Below are positions 20,533 through 31,959 of a stretch of 64,000 bases of DNA, in pieces; within the stretch, counting starts at the first letter, position 1, and every line of letters starts with the position of its first letter. The position numbers and the translations under genes were made by a program. Under the pieces are notes generated by a model. It did no database searches. It had not been told where the DNA came from and saw only the letters and a list, made by a program, of their open reading frames with translations. The DNA is taken from contig CM060734.1 of the NCBI GenBank assembly GCA_030704615.1, forward strand, positions 20,648,001 to 20,712,000, given 5' to 3'. Source of the stretch: Takakia lepidozioides. Taxonomy: Eukaryota > Streptophyta > Takakiopsida > Takakiales > Takakiaceae.

Positions 20533-22528
20533 AAGGGCAAGGCTTCCTTGTTTCTTCACCTAGTTCATTTCTTTGCTTTGCTCTTGCTTTGTTGTAGTTT
20601 AGTTTGCTAGAGGGAGCCTAGGTCATAGGGAGTGGAGCTTGAAGCTCCCTAGTTAGGAAAGAGTGTTGATTTTGAGAGCTAAGGCGAGGAAGCTAGCTCA
20701 TTGTGGGCCTTGAGGCCATTTGCTTTGATAAAGAAGGAAGTTCGTGATCACTAGAGAGTAGATTGGAGAGAAACGAGTAAAGAGCTATGGGTGGACAATG
20801 TTGACATGCACCTAGAGAAAGGGCCTCACAAGAGCCACACCATCGAGCCATTAGAGCATCCCAAGCTCCCATTGCTCCTAAGGTTGATAAACCACTTACC
20901 TTACTTTGCTTTGATGTTTGCTTTGCTATTCCATTTGAGTTTGCAAGACAGGCCCATGAGAGGCTGTCTCTTATATGTGAAAAACTAACCCTCTAAGGAA
21001 AGAGGAGAGCTTAGTTGAGAGAGAAAGGTTCATTTGTTAAAGGAGCAAGGACTCGCCATAGATCCATAGGATCATATATATATTTCTTTATTGTTGTGCT
21101 TTTGAGTTTTTAAAGTGAAAAGGTTCCGGAAAGAGAGGACCAGCAAGGTGGTTAGTATTTAGGAGGGCCAGGGTGGCTATACTAACTCACTAACCCACCC
21201 TAATAGACAGGGAGATCTTAGAGTAGGGGGTGGGGTTTCGTTTTTTTGTTTATTCCCATTATGAGGCGCCATTGAGGCCCGCTCAAGCAGGGATAGAGTC
21301 GCCATAAGCTTAAGAGGCGAGGGAACTTTGTGCGTTGGACCCCGCAGCCACGCGCCGAGGCCGCGGGGCCTGCGTTCACTGTCGTACTTGAGGACAGGAC
21401 ACACACGCGCGGCAAAGCAGAAGCGTGTGGGCAGGCTGAGAGCCCCGCGCGCAGGATAGCCGGGCGGCTGCGATTGGCGGCGGACCGTTGGACGGCGTAG
21501 CAAACATACACTGGACGGACCGCTGGGTAACCCGCATGTGTGGCCACGCCTAAGCGGGCTCCGCCACGCGTCCACGGAGCTTTTACCCAGCGGACGCCCC
21601 CGTGGGGGGGGGTGTTTAAGGGGGTTTTTTGAACCCTTCTCTATTGTTTATTGGGGATAGCCCCTTAGCTTTGATTTTTGTTGTATCAACAGATTTAATG
21701 GTAGGAAAAATTTGAGAGCCGGGGAGGAGATAGCTTAGAGAGTGGCCTCTCTTTTGGATCGGGCCTTTGAGATTGAGGAGCTCCGAGCCCCGAGCTACAC
21801 GCCGAGACAGCGGCAAAGAGGTTTTGGGTACAAACTACTCTATCCTAGTTTTTAGGCTACAGTAGTGAATAGTGAAAGGGAGAAAGGTAGGGGACGACTT
21901 ATTCTACGGTAGGAAAGCGCTCTTGCTCCCTTATTTAATTATATCCTCTAAGAGCCTGGAGGGAGAATCGGCTGGGCCCACCAGGCAGGGTAGGTCGCGG
22001 CAGTACCATGCACGTTTTGGCTGGCGGATGAACTTCGATTTCATCCACCTCTGTGGTTCCGTCGGGCAGGGGCGGTGGTTCCCCCCATGCGGGAACAAGT
22101 TCCCGGGGTTCCCAACGATCAGATGCGTTCTCAAGGCATTCCCCGTGGCCCCTGCAGGTAATTCCTGGATCCCTGGGATCTGGAGCAGATTCTCTGCCCA
22201 GTGGTCATTTTTATTATTTTTCCATTTATTTATTTATTTGAGGTTATTTGTTGGAAAGGAAAATAGGAGAAATTGGCTTATAGCTTTGGAATTGATTTAA
22301 ACCCTTCGGCCCCTAGATTTGGGAGGTTCGGAAGGGGTGTTGGCCCGTCCTGAGAGGTGCTTGAATTCAACCACCCAGGAATCGGAGGGGCCTTGAGGAA
22401 GGGAGGATCTCCCTTTCTCCCTAAACCCGGTAGGTGCTTTGTGAAGGGACGAAAGGAAGTCCCGGCTATAAGCGGCTCGAGGGTTTAGGCTAGTAGGACG
22501 TAGTAATAAACAAAGACTTGGATGGCAA
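20533..22528. other. no gene recognised; possible retroelement leader
   Basis: A plus-strand 65-codon frame at 20,791-20,988 and a GC-rich region at 21,290-21,600 give no recognisable protein. A G8-9 run lies at about 21,605. The region separates a TATA-like promoter from a minus-strand 222-codon frame. Confidence 0.3.
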
Positions 22529-23197
22529 TTAAAAAACTGAAAATACATAAAATGATCTTGCCCTGTGCTCATCCACATCCACATGACCCGATGGCAAATC
22601 GAACAATTGCTGCAAGTACTGGGGAGTAATTTCTATTTCTACTCCCCTCACCTGGGTAACCCCTGTCCGAGGCTCAAAGCTTTGAAGAAATTGAATCATA
22701 TACTGCCGATGATGCAAGGACCAGTCCTTGCGTAGCAGCCCCTCCAATCGCAACTCCCTCAGCAGCTGCACTGCCTGTGGTGTAGCAATTGTTTCCTTCT
22801 GCAGAATCGTGGTGCTCTTTACCCTGATATCCTCCATTCCCCTCACTCTCTTCATTCTAGACAAACAAAAAGGCCTTATTTGGAACAGTTGTAGGAAAGC
22901 TTGTAGGGCACAGAGCATAAAGGTATGGTTGGCACAGAATGGAACGGGTAAATGCGTATAAGCTTGTGGGGCTTGCAAGTATCGAGTGAGAGAGAATGTA
23001 CTCTCAACCCGTCCGTCCTTGCGCCACTGTGTGAGAAGTAAAGCGAGCGTGTAATCTGTAATATCCGCCATAGCTACAAAGCTATAGCTTTGATTGCCCC
23101 TCCTGTCAAAACGCTGGTTATTCGGAGCCACCCCGACTCTTGCGCTCATAACCCTGCTAATTTCTTGTTCTTGTTTCTTGGAGGAAACCACCTGCAT
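22529..23197 (-). CDS. 222-aa protein of unknown function, possibly retroelement-derived
   Basis: An uninterrupted minus-strand frame begins MQVVSSKKQEQEISRVM. It contains DITDYTLALLLTQWRKDGR and HLPVPFCANHTFMLCALQAF, and ends with GVEIEITPQYLQQLFDLPSG and HVDVDEH. The pattern 'receptor-like GVEIEITP then a short LPSG turn' is reminiscent of the gag-like or 'putative plant transposon' domains found in many plant retroelements, but I cannot confirm this. The frame is the longest intact one in 17-24 kb, has no visible introns, and has no recognisable neighbours. Confidence 0.4.
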   Translation of the reverse strand: MQVVSSKKQEQEISRVMSARVGVAPNNQRFDRRGNQSYSFVAMADITDYTLALLLTQWRKDGRVESTFSLTRYLQAPQAYTHLPVPFCANHTFMLCALQAFLQLFQIRPFCLSRMKRVRGMEDIRVKSTTILQKETIATPQAVQLLRELRLEGLLRKDWSLHHRQYMIQFLQSFEPRTGVTQVRGVEIEITPQYLQQLFDLPSGHVDVDEHRARSFYVFSVF

Positions 23198-23623
23198 GTA
23201 ATTCTCGCTCGTGATTGGCTATTGCCTCTTTGGGTAACTCCTTAATTTTACTCCCTTCAGTGGACATCCCCCCTGGAATGTCCACTAGGACAACACATGT
23301 GGCAAAAGTCCCCATTTTTTGTACTCGTAAAGGGTTCCGTTACCCTTGCCCTGAATGCATTAATGGGCCCACAATTAGTTTGGGTTGATGTACCGGGTAG
23401 GTACTTTGACGGCCCAATTTGTCTTCTTGCATGATGACACCCGCTTTTGCAATATATGCACTGCGGTGTGCTTCACCCTGACAACCACGTGTTCATTTCT
23501 AGACCTGCCTCCGTCATCCCATGTCCGCGTGGCACATTCTCCGAGTTTGACTTTCAAGCTGTCTTTTCTCCCGCCGGCCACTTTTCGAACGTTAACCCAC
23601 GTCCACCTGTCACTGACCATATG

Positions 23624-23765
23624 AGCTGTGTTGGGCTGTGACAGGTTGTGTCAAACTGTTACGAGCTGTGATAGGCTGTGTGACACTGTGGTGGGCTGTG
23701 ATAGGTTGTGTGATGCTGTGATGGACTGTGATAAGCTGTGTCACACTGTGATGGGCTGTGGTAGG
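23624..23765. repeat. GT-rich tandem minisatellite
   Basis: Repeats of GCTGTGATAGG and GTGTGACACTGTG words with a unit of roughly 12 bases, combined into a higher unit of about 36-38 bases (three to four copies). Confidence 0.75.
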
Positions 23766-24262
23766 AACTAGAAACGCAACCTCGCCTTGTGAAGTAGAAA
23801 TTGTATTCTCTTTGCCGGTAGAATTATAATTGTTTGAGGATTCCCGCCACTAGCATTGCCGCGGACCCCTACACTAACCACAGTCGGGTGGGCGGTTCCT
23901 TGAGCCCAACCCATTCCGCTACACACCTCGACCCCTCCTAGCTAGTATGTCGTCACCCTGACCGCGCGTGTCGAGGGCTAGTCACCGATTGGCTGCACTG
24001 TGGTGGTTCTCACAGACCAATCCGACATTCACTACAACAGATTGCGGCTTTTATGACTCCCATGGGTGCGCAGTCATGACAGATTTGTGGCAGAAATGCC
24101 ATTTGCAACCGTAAAGGCCTTCGAAGTCATAACGCTGGTCTGGAGAAAGGCATATATGCGACTCCATGACTCCGGACTCTGCGCAACACAGGTCAAACAT
24201 GTTTGACCATGAATATTGGCATGGCGGATATGACTACCGGTCACGGTCATGGCTACACTGGA

Positions 24263-24992
24263 TGTCGCGGCCCTTTGCCTTGAGGGCAGGAGGTCGGGAC
24301 ACATGAGGGGCTGCCCCTGTGGTGGGGGCAGCGGCAGCGATAGGTATGGGGGGCTAAAGCACCCTTGAGTGCCCAAGGCACTCAGGGAAGCGGAGGCGTT
24401 CACTAGGTGGAGCCCCGCACACCGGGTTGCGGTGGGGGTGGCTCCACAAGGGGTGGTGGTAGCTTAGCGGGACTTAGTGGGGGTGGCATAGGACTCACCA
24501 TGGGGGCGGAGACCTCGTGGTGGGAGTCGTGGGGAGTCTTGGGACTCATCACGGTCCATAGGGGCCGTGATGAGTGGGCCAAGACTCACCGCGACTCATC
24601 ACCGGGAGTCGAGGGTTTTCGTGGTGGTTCGCCATAAAATGGCATGGCTGGTTGTGAAACCCCCGCGGACAGCTACAGAAGTATATATAGGGAGTAGTAA
24701 CCCCGAGAACGGTGCAAGCCCGTTGGTGACCAAAAACTAGTGAGTGAGCGAGCGAGCGTGCCGGAAAGCGACCAAAGAGTGGGGAGCTGTTCCGGACTGC
24801 CATCTACCAAAGGGAATTCCACTAGGCCCAAATAGGTGGAGGGTTTAGTGGGGGAGCGAAGGGGGACCGTTATGTCCCGGTGAGCAGCCGAAGCTCCAAG
24901 TTGGCCCGGCGGCCAGGTTGGGAGTCAGGCGCGCGCATCAAAGCGAGTAACTATGACTTGAAGGGGAGTTTACCGAAGTGAGGTGCGCGACA
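24263..24992 (+). repeat. 5' LTR of chromovirus element (730 bp)
   Basis: Starts TGTCGCGG and ends GCGCGACA. The 730-bp copy at 29,826-30,555 differs at three positions that I can see (near 24,291, 24,845 and 24,861). It is flanked by CTGGA (24,258-24,262), repeated after the 3' LTR. A TATATATA box lies at 24,682-24,689. Confidence 0.95.
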
Positions 24993-24994
24993 CT

Positions 24995-25006
24995 TGGTAT
25001 CAGAGC
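24995..25006 (+). other. primer binding site (initiator tRNA-Met)
   Basis: TGGTATCAGAGC starts two bases after the 5' LTR. It is the standard complement of the 3' end of plant initiator tRNA-Met used by Ty3 and Ty1 elements. Confidence 0.9.
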
Positions 25007-25047
25007 TTAGAGTTCAGTACGCGATCGTCCTTGGGATTGGCCTCATC

Positions 25048-26210
25048 ATGGGGTCGGGCAAGCCAAAGCGAAAGCGGAACGGCCCAAAAGATGATGATCC
25101 TGGTGAGCCCGATGGGGGCGACGTGTCACCGAGGCGGCCGTTTGAGGAAGCGATGCATGTTTCCGAAAACGAGGCCGCTCAAGAGCGGGAGGAATCCGAG
25201 GAGTTGGAGCCCGAGGAATCCTTGAGAGCTCCGACAAACCAAGAGATGCCTCCCATGCCGGCAGCCTTTTGGGAAGGGTTGTTGGCGCAGTTTGGCGGGA
25301 CGTTGAAAGACGTGTTGAAGGCGGCTAATGCCACTTCCACTAAGGCAAAGTTTAAGGTGAAGCCTAAGGAACCCGGCACCTTCGAGGGCGTCCGAAATCG
25401 GAAGGCACTCAATACCTGGCTCCTGGAGCTAAAGCAGTACTTCCGGGCGGCCAAGTTGAGTGACGAGGATCGGGTGGAAGTGGCTCCCACCTATTTGAGG
25501 GCTATGCTCAACAATGGTGGCAAAAACGCCTTCACGACCGAGGTCCAAGTCCGGAAACCTTGAACTGGAATGGGTTCAAGGAATTGATGAAGAGACAGTT
25601 TGTGCCCCTCAATGTGTCCTGGCTTGCCCGGGACAAGATGAGGAATTTGAAGCAAACAGATGACATTCGGGGATATGTCCAGGCTTTCAATGTGCTGTTG
25701 CTCGAAGTCGCGGATATGGCAGAACCAGAAATGGTCTTCAACTTTGTGGCGGGGTTGGCCCCATGGGCCAGGCGGAAGTTGGAGGAGAAGCCACCTAAGA
25801 CTTTGAACGAGGCAATTGAGAGGGCTGAATGTTTCTCAGATGTCCCTAGGGGTGAAAGACAAGGCCGTACGGAGCTGAACCACAAGAAGACCCGGCGGGA
25901 AGGTGACTCCTTCCGACCGGAAAAGAAGTGGGATAGGCCACGCGGCGACAACAGCATGTGGAAATCGAAGGGAGGGCCATCACAAGTCAAGGCGGCACCC
26001 GGTGCTTCAAAAGGAAAAGCGGGTGGAGCGGCCTATGGCGGACAGAAGGCAACCTTTGATGGAGTGTGTTTCAATTGTGGGGAGCCCGGGCACATGGCCA
26101 AGAAGTGCACGAAGCCCCGGCAATTGAACATGACTCGGGCGACCACAGAACTGTCGGAAGATACCATCAGTCGCTTGGTGGAAGTGGTGGTCGCCAGGAC
26201 TTGCAAGGTA
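25048..26210 (+). pseudogene. gag: gag of the chromovirus element (frameshifted)
   Basis: The likely start is the ATG at 25,048 (MGSGKPKRKRN). An acidic N-terminus leads into the capsid-like region (TFEGVRNRKALNTWLLELKQ). The frame ends at 25,563, but the capsid continues in another frame from about 25,545 ([46 protein letters not shown]), so one base has been gained or lost near 25,550. The zinc knuckle [14 protein letters not shown] is at about 26,070-26,111. Gag forms the particle that packages the element's RNA. Confidence 0.9.
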
Positions 26211-27530
26211 GGAAAATATTCTTGTGAGTTGTATCAGGAAACTGGCGCATTGCGTAAAGGGAGTCACTTATTGTTCGTGGATGGGATAATATCCGGAACT
26301 AACGTGTCATTGTTGGTGGACACAGGAGCGTCGCACTCCTTCATGACACCGGCAACGGCACAAAAGCTGGGACTCCCGACAACTGATGTAGGGGCCTCTA
26401 TTGAGGTGCGTTCTGCCAAAGGAGAACCGCAATTGGCGACGAGGTTGGCGTTCGATGTTCCTCTTCAACTGGGGAGTTGGGAGGGACGTGAGAACTTCAC
26501 CGTCTGCGAGATCGATGGAGTAGATCTCATTTTGGGGATGACCTTTTTGAGCAAATCCGGAGCGGTCATAGTTGGCCGCAAGAGGGTAGTCACGCTGCCA
26601 TGTTGGAATGGTGGCGAGGTCTTACGAGTTTCGGAAACGCCCAAACCCGTGGGAGGGCGAATAAACCTTATATCAGCAAGGGAGTGGGCCGTGGAGGAGG
26701 CACACGAGCCCCAGTTTTTGCTCTACATTAGAGAAGTGAAGGGAGAAGGCGATGGAGAGCCGAGCCCAGATTGGATCAAGGGGATTTTGGAGAAATACCA
26801 TGATGTGATGCCGGAGGATTTGCCAAGCGGCTTGCCACCACGAAGAGGAGTTGACCACAAGATTGAGGTGATACCGGGATCGGAACCGCCTACCAAGGCG
26901 CCCTACCGGTTGAACCACAGAGAGTTGGTCGAGCTGAAGACTCAGCTCAAAGATCTAATGTCAAAGGGGTACATCCGGCCGAGTAAGTCACCTTACGGAG
27001 CCCCGGTGCTATTTGCAGATAAAAAGGATGGGACGCTGCGGATGTGTGTCGACTACAGGGCTCTGAATAAGGTGACTATCAAAAACCGGTACCCTTTGCC
27101 AAGGATCGATGACCTTTTCGATCGGTTGGCATGAGCGAAGTATTTCAGCCGGATCGATCTGCGCTCCGGCTATCATCAAATTCGAGTGGCGGAAGGAGAT
27201 GAGGAGAAGACCGCGTGCAGGACAAGGTATGGTTCATACAAGTTTTTGGTGATGCCTTTTGGGCTCATCAATGCACCCGCGACCTTTAGCACGCTAATAA
27301 ACAGCCTTTTTCAGGACTGGTTGGATGACTTTGTGATCGTGTACATCGACGACATCTTGGTGTACTCGAAAACAAAGGAGGAGCACCTAGAGCACCTCAA
27401 AAGGGTATTCCAAAAATTGCGGGAATGGAAGCTGTACGCCAAAGCTTCAAAGTGCGAATTCGGGGTCACGAAAGTGGAGTTCTTGGGGCATGTGATTACA
27501 CAGGATGGGATCGAAGTCCGTGATGCATGA
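26211..27530 (+). pseudogene. pol: pol: protease and reverse transcriptase of the chromovirus element
   Basis: The aspartic protease has [12 protein letters not shown] near 26,315 and ILGMTFL near 26,530. The reverse transcriptase runs from [17 protein letters not shown] through [18 protein letters not shown] to the catalytic YIDDILVYS near 27,345. A TGA at 27,132-27,134 interrupts it just before [16 protein letters not shown]. After [13 protein letters not shown] (about 27,485-27,520) the RNase H and connection domains are absent and the sequence passes directly into the region before integrase. Gag and pol share one frame here, as in many chromoviruses. Confidence 0.9.
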
Positions 27531-28920
27531 CTTGAGGATGGGGGTTAAATCGCAGTTCCACTTGCAAAATAGACTGCTCCGGTATAAGCAAAAGCGTCTC
27601 TACGTGCCGAAGGGAGGGATCAGGGATAGTCTCTTGAGAGAATGCCATGATAGCCCACTTGCGGGCCACGGCGGAGCCAAACGCACTGCGGCACTCTTGA
27701 AGAAAGAGTATTTCTGGCCCAAACTGAGGGAGGAGGCAGAGGAGTATGTCAAGACATGCACCACATGCCAACAAAACCGGAGCGAGTACAAAAAGCAAGC
27801 GGGGCTGTTACAACCCTTGCCGATTCCAGAGGGGACTTGGGAAAGCGTCTCGATGGATTTCATGACTGCTATGCCGCTGTCAAAAGGATTCGATGCAATC
27901 ATGGTGGTGGTGGATAGGTTCAGTAAAATGGGCCATTTCATCCCCACCAAGGAGACGGCAACTGCGTAGGAGACAGGGCGACTTTACTTTGCCCACGTCT
28001 TAAAGCATCATGGAGTCCCGAAGGATATTGTCTCGGACCGCGATCCAAAATTTACCAGTAAATTTTGGAGGACACTTTGGAAGAAGATGGGGACGAGGCT
28101 GAAGATGAGCATCGCATTCCGACCTACGACGGACGGCCAAACGGAAAGAGTGAATTCCGTAGTGAAGCAATTCTTGCGGAATTACGTGTCGGCAGACCAA
28201 TCAGACTGGATGGAACACTTAGACGCAACAGAGTTCTGTTATAATAACACAAAACACTCCACAATGGGAGTTTCCCCTTTCGTATTGGTCTATGGAAAAG
28301 CACCTCTGGTGCCGACAAGTTGGGCCGCCCAGGACGTTGAGGAACCGGCAGTAGCGGAGGTACTAGAAGAACGCGAGCGTTTGTTGAAGCTCGCAAAGTA
28401 CAACATTGCCAAAGCTAGGAAACGGTATGAAAGGCAGGCGAATCGGAAGCGGAGGGAAGTGAAGTTTGAGACAGGCACGGAGGTCTGGTTGAACATCAAG
28501 AATTTCCGACTACCTCCGGAAGTGAGTCCGAAGTTCGTACCTCCATATGCGGCACCCTTTCGCATTCGGAAGGTCATGAATGAGGATGTGTATGAATTGG
28601 AGCTGCCGGCAAACAACAAGGTGCACCCAGTATTCCATGTCTCCCTTTTGAAGCCTTACTTCAAAGACGAAGTGCGTCCGAATCGGCATCAAGTGTTGCG
28701 TCCGCCACCTATGCTGTTGGATCATGAAAATGAACCTGAGTACGAGGTGGAGGCAATACTTAAGTCGAGGAGGTTCAAGAACCGAGAAACGGAGTATCTC
28801 GTCAAATGGAAGGGCTATCATCAGGTGGAGGCATCTTGGGTGCGTGCCTCAGAAATGGGAAACGCATCCGAGGCGGTTGCAGTTTTCGAAGGGCGACCTC
28901 AAAAGCGGAAGAAGCGTTGA
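27531..28920 (+). pseudogene. pol: pol: integrase with chromodomain
   Basis: The HHCC zinc-binding region (HDSPLAGHGGAKRTAALL, then CTTCQQN) is followed by the catalytic core: MDFMTAMPLSKGFDAIMVVV, VSDRDPKFTSKFW, and the Glu in DGQTERVNSVVKQFLRNY. A TAG at 27,967-27,969 breaks the core. The C-terminal part has a basic region, VHPVFHVSLLKPYF, and a chromodomain at about 28,740-28,870 (EYEVEAILKSR, EYLVKWKGY, ASWVRASEM). The chromodomain targets integration to particular chromatin and identifies the element as a chromovirus. Stop at 28,918-28,920. Confidence 0.9.
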
Positions 28921-29825
28921 TGGGGACATCAACCTTGGAGCGTGGGGGAGGAAATGCATGCTTAGCCCGGTTTAGCTAGCTTAGGAATCCGATTACAAAA
29001 ACTTGTATTGTACAAAACGTGCTATAAATGAAATGGCTTCCAAATATTGTGCGTCCTATTTTGTTTGGAATGTTGATGCATGGTATGGTTGGCTAGTGTG
29101 TAGAATGCATGCCAGCTTATAAAAGTGGGAGAGGTAAATTGGGTTAATCGTGTGTTTGCGTAGTGCCGAAATCGGGTGATCCCCATCCGAGGGGCAAGGA
29201 AACTTGCGCCTTCTTTGGGAGTTCACGTGCTAGTGCGCACCTGGCACATGCGCGTACTATAACTGCGCTACCGAGGGGGTTGCCTTGTAGTGCGGGCTAA
29301 CGCGGAAGCCACGTGCTTCCGTTCACGTACTATAATCGTGTAGCCTCGGGACGAAGTCGTAGTGCGGCTTCGGCGTGTTCCCGTACCTCAGGCCAGCATT
29401 CCAAGGCGGACCCAATTGTAGTGATTGGGGCGCACGGTTGGTTCAAGGTTATCTTCCTAGTCAAAGAGGGTTCCAAGTGAACCCTTGCTCAAGATGATGC
29501 CAAAAGCGGCATCATGAGCGGTCGCAAGCAATGTTGTTGCAGTAAGGCGATTCGATCCTCGGGGAGGATCGTTCCTTGGCCTTGAAGTAGGCCAAGAAGA
29601 GTGCACTGGGAGGAGCTTGAGAGGCTCCACCCTTGGCCGGGACTTGGAGGAAGTCGGCCGAACTAGCTAGTGGAGAGTAGAGTCAAGTGTGGGGTTTGGT
29701 TCTTTGCCATAGGACGCCATGGTACGAAAACAAACTCCTTGATGTGGGACGCCACAACTTGGATGTTCGTTTCTACAAAATGGACAAGTCGATAAGGACA
29801 TCGACTCCCTGTTGGTAGGGGTGTG
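28921..29825. other. 3' untranslated region of the chromovirus element
   Basis: Non-coding, GC-rich, with repeated TAGTGCGG and ACGTACTATAA words. The bases before the 3' LTR (GGTAGGGGTGTG) are a poor match to a polypurine tract. Confidence 0.7.
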
Positions 29826-30555
29826 TGTCGCGGCCCTTTGCCTTGAGGGCAGGGGGTCGGGACACATGAGGGGCTGCCCCTGTGGTGGGGGCAGCGGCAG
29901 CGATAGGTATGGGGGGCTAAAGCACCCTTGAGTGCCCAAGGCACTCAGGGAAGCGGAGGCGTTCACTAGGTGGAGCCCCGCACACCGGGTTGCGGTGGGG
30001 GTGGCTCCACAAGGGGTGGTGGTAGCTTAGCGGGACTTAGTGGGGGTGGCATAGGACTCACCATGGGGGCGGAGACCTCGTGGTGGGAGTCGTGGGGAGT
30101 CTTGGGACTCATCACGGTCCATAGGGGCCGTGATGAGTGGGCCAAGACTCACCGCGACTCATCACCGGGAGTCGAGGGTTTTCGTGGTGGTTCGCCATAA
30201 AATGGCATGGCTGGTTGTGAAACCCCCGCGGACAGCTACAGAAGTATATATAGGGAGTAGTAACCCCGAGAACGGTGCAAGCCCGTTGGTGACCAAAAAC
30301 TAGTGAGTGAGCGAGCGAGCGTGCCGGAAAGCGACCAAAGAGTGGGGAGCTGTTCCGGACTGCCATCTACCAAAGGGAATTCCACTAGGCCCAAATAGGT
30401 GGAGGATTTAGTGGGGGAGCGAGGGGGGACCGTTATGTCCCGGTGAGCAGCCGAAGCTCCAAGTTGGCCCGGCGGCCAGGTTGGGAGTCAGGCGCGCGCA
30501 TCAAAGCGAGTAACTATGACTTGAAGGGGAGTTTACCGAAGTGAGGTGCGCGACA
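29826..30555 (+). repeat. 3' LTR of chromovirus element (730 bp)
   Basis: Same ends and length as the 5' LTR. TATATATA lies at 30,245-30,252. It is followed by the target duplication CTGGA (30,556-30,560). Confidence 0.95.
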
Positions 30556-30743
30556 CTGGAATGACGTGTGCATATTGCTAGACGGACATATGACTTTATG
30601 ACTCTCACTCTAATGCATTCTGCCAAATCATCACATGGAAGAATCACTACATGACTGCGCGTGTATGTTTTTTTGGTTATATATATAATATATGAGTATT
30701 TATATTTGGAAAAACGGAGACTCTGACCACTAGAATGAATTCA

Positions 30744-30763
30744 AATAATAATAATAATAATAA
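30744..30763. repeat. (AAT)n microsatellite
   Basis: About seven AAT units. Confidence 0.9.
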
Positions 30764-31039
30764 TCAAAGTGCAAAAGATTGAAAAAAAAACACATGGGCT
30801 GGTAAGTGCACAGTGTCACCTTGGTGGTTTGGGTTTCAAACCCGCTGCCCTACCACGTGTGTGGGATTGTCGTGTCTCATGGCCCATAAATGAAAGGGGG
30901 TTAATTTTTCCCCCTCCTCAAGGGCATGAGGTTTCCTTTAAAAAAAGGAAAAAGAAAAAAAAAGAAATCGAAAAGTTGCTTATAGTTTGCAAAAGGTTAA
31001 AAAACTTAAAAAGTTGCCAATCGCGATAGCCGTGAACAG

Positions 31040-31180
31040 ACTTAGAGCGAGCGGGAGGGAGGGAGGGAGAGAGGGAGAGAGGGCTGGGACTTAGAGCGTA
31101 AGAGCGGGAGGGAGGGAGGGAGGGAGAGAGAGAGAGAGGGCTGGGACTTACAGTGAGCGAGTGGGAGGGAGGGCAAACAT
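31040..31180. repeat. GA-rich tandem repeat
   Basis: Three units of about 55-60 bp beginning GACTTAGAGCG or GACTTACAGTG, each followed by GGGAGGGAGGGAG and GAGAGAG runs. Confidence 0.8.
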
Positions 31181-31264
31181 GCATGGGAGGCCCGCGTTGG
31201 AGAAACCTTCGCATCTGAAGCAAGCAACCCTAGAAACGCTAGGGTATGTGTGTGAGGAGGTTTC

Positions 31265-31720
31265 GGCTGGGCGCTCGCCATTCTTGGGAGAGTCAGCTTC
31301 GTCTTAGCAGGCCGTGTTTCAATCTCTACCCGCTCAGCCCTGAATTTTCAGCACGGAGCAGAGCTGGCATGAGTTTCTTAAAGATCCTTCACGATGGTGG
31401 GACAACCGCAATCGCAAGGTGTGGCTTCTTCTTAATGTACGATGTGAAGAAGTTTGTCCATCCAGCAAATGTGGGTTGTTGGCTCCTGTTAATACCATGA
31501 TTTGGCATTCTTCCTGATGTTTACAAGGTTCTTGGGAGAGTCAGCTTGGTCTTAGCAGGCCGTGTTTCAATCTCTGCCCGCTCAGCTGCACCGTGGTGGT
31601 TCTCACTGACCAATCCGACAGTACTTGACTATAGGCACAAGCAGCACACACAAGAGATCCTCTTGGGTTCATGGTCAGTCAAATCCTCCATGGGTCATGT
31701 AAGTTAGCTCGTTGGGTGGA
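31265..31720 (+). repeat. OSB PDF-motif repeat unit (first half) within the CACTA interior
   Basis: Includes the GAGTTTCTTAAAGATCCTTC block encoding FLKDPSRWWDNRNRK, then the GATGTGAAGAAGTTTGTCC and GGTTCTCACTGACCAATCCG blocks shared with 5.2-6.0 kb. Confidence 0.55.
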
Positions 31721-31959
31721 TCTATGGTGGTTTGGATTGACTTTGATGTTACTCAGGCATTGTATCAGAGAACGGATATCGTCTTCAGGCCGTTGGCATG
31801 TCGGACATTTACTATCTCCTTTACCTCTCTACATCTGGTTTTGTGCAAAGATAGACTCCCCAACTTGAGTTTAAATTTCAGGTCTAGTGTCAAGGGTAGA
31901 GGGAGGCCCTTCAGATCATCCTCAAGGTCCTCTATGTGCCCCTATAATCAGGTACGGGG

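Larger units (their letters stand above)
24263..30555 (+). mobile_element. Ty3/chromovirus LTR retrotransposon, nested in the CACTA element
   Basis: The complete structure is 6,293 bp: 730-bp LTRs, CTGGA target duplication, primer binding site, gag with CCHC knuckle, protease, reverse transcriptase, integrase and a C-terminal chromodomain, in Ty3 order. Coding is damaged: a frameshift near 25,550, TGA at 27,132-27,134, loss of the RNase H region near 27,530, and TAG at 27,967-27,969. The nearly identical LTRs mean recent insertion, so the copy was probably already defective and was moved by proteins from another copy, unless some lesions are sequence errors. The left flank lies in the CACTA terminal region and the right flank continues it. 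Confidence 0.95.

Noticed and set aside
21177-21575. 132-codon and 109-codon minus-strand frames in the GC-rich stretch
   Set aside because: Two overlapping frames of similar length in GC-rich DNA, no motifs, no splice support.
24407-24803. Open frames inside both LTRs (24,407-24,637 plus; 24,549-24,803 minus; repeated at 29,970-30,366)
   Set aside because: They are identical in both LTRs, lie across the promoter region and show no domain; LTR sequence explains them.
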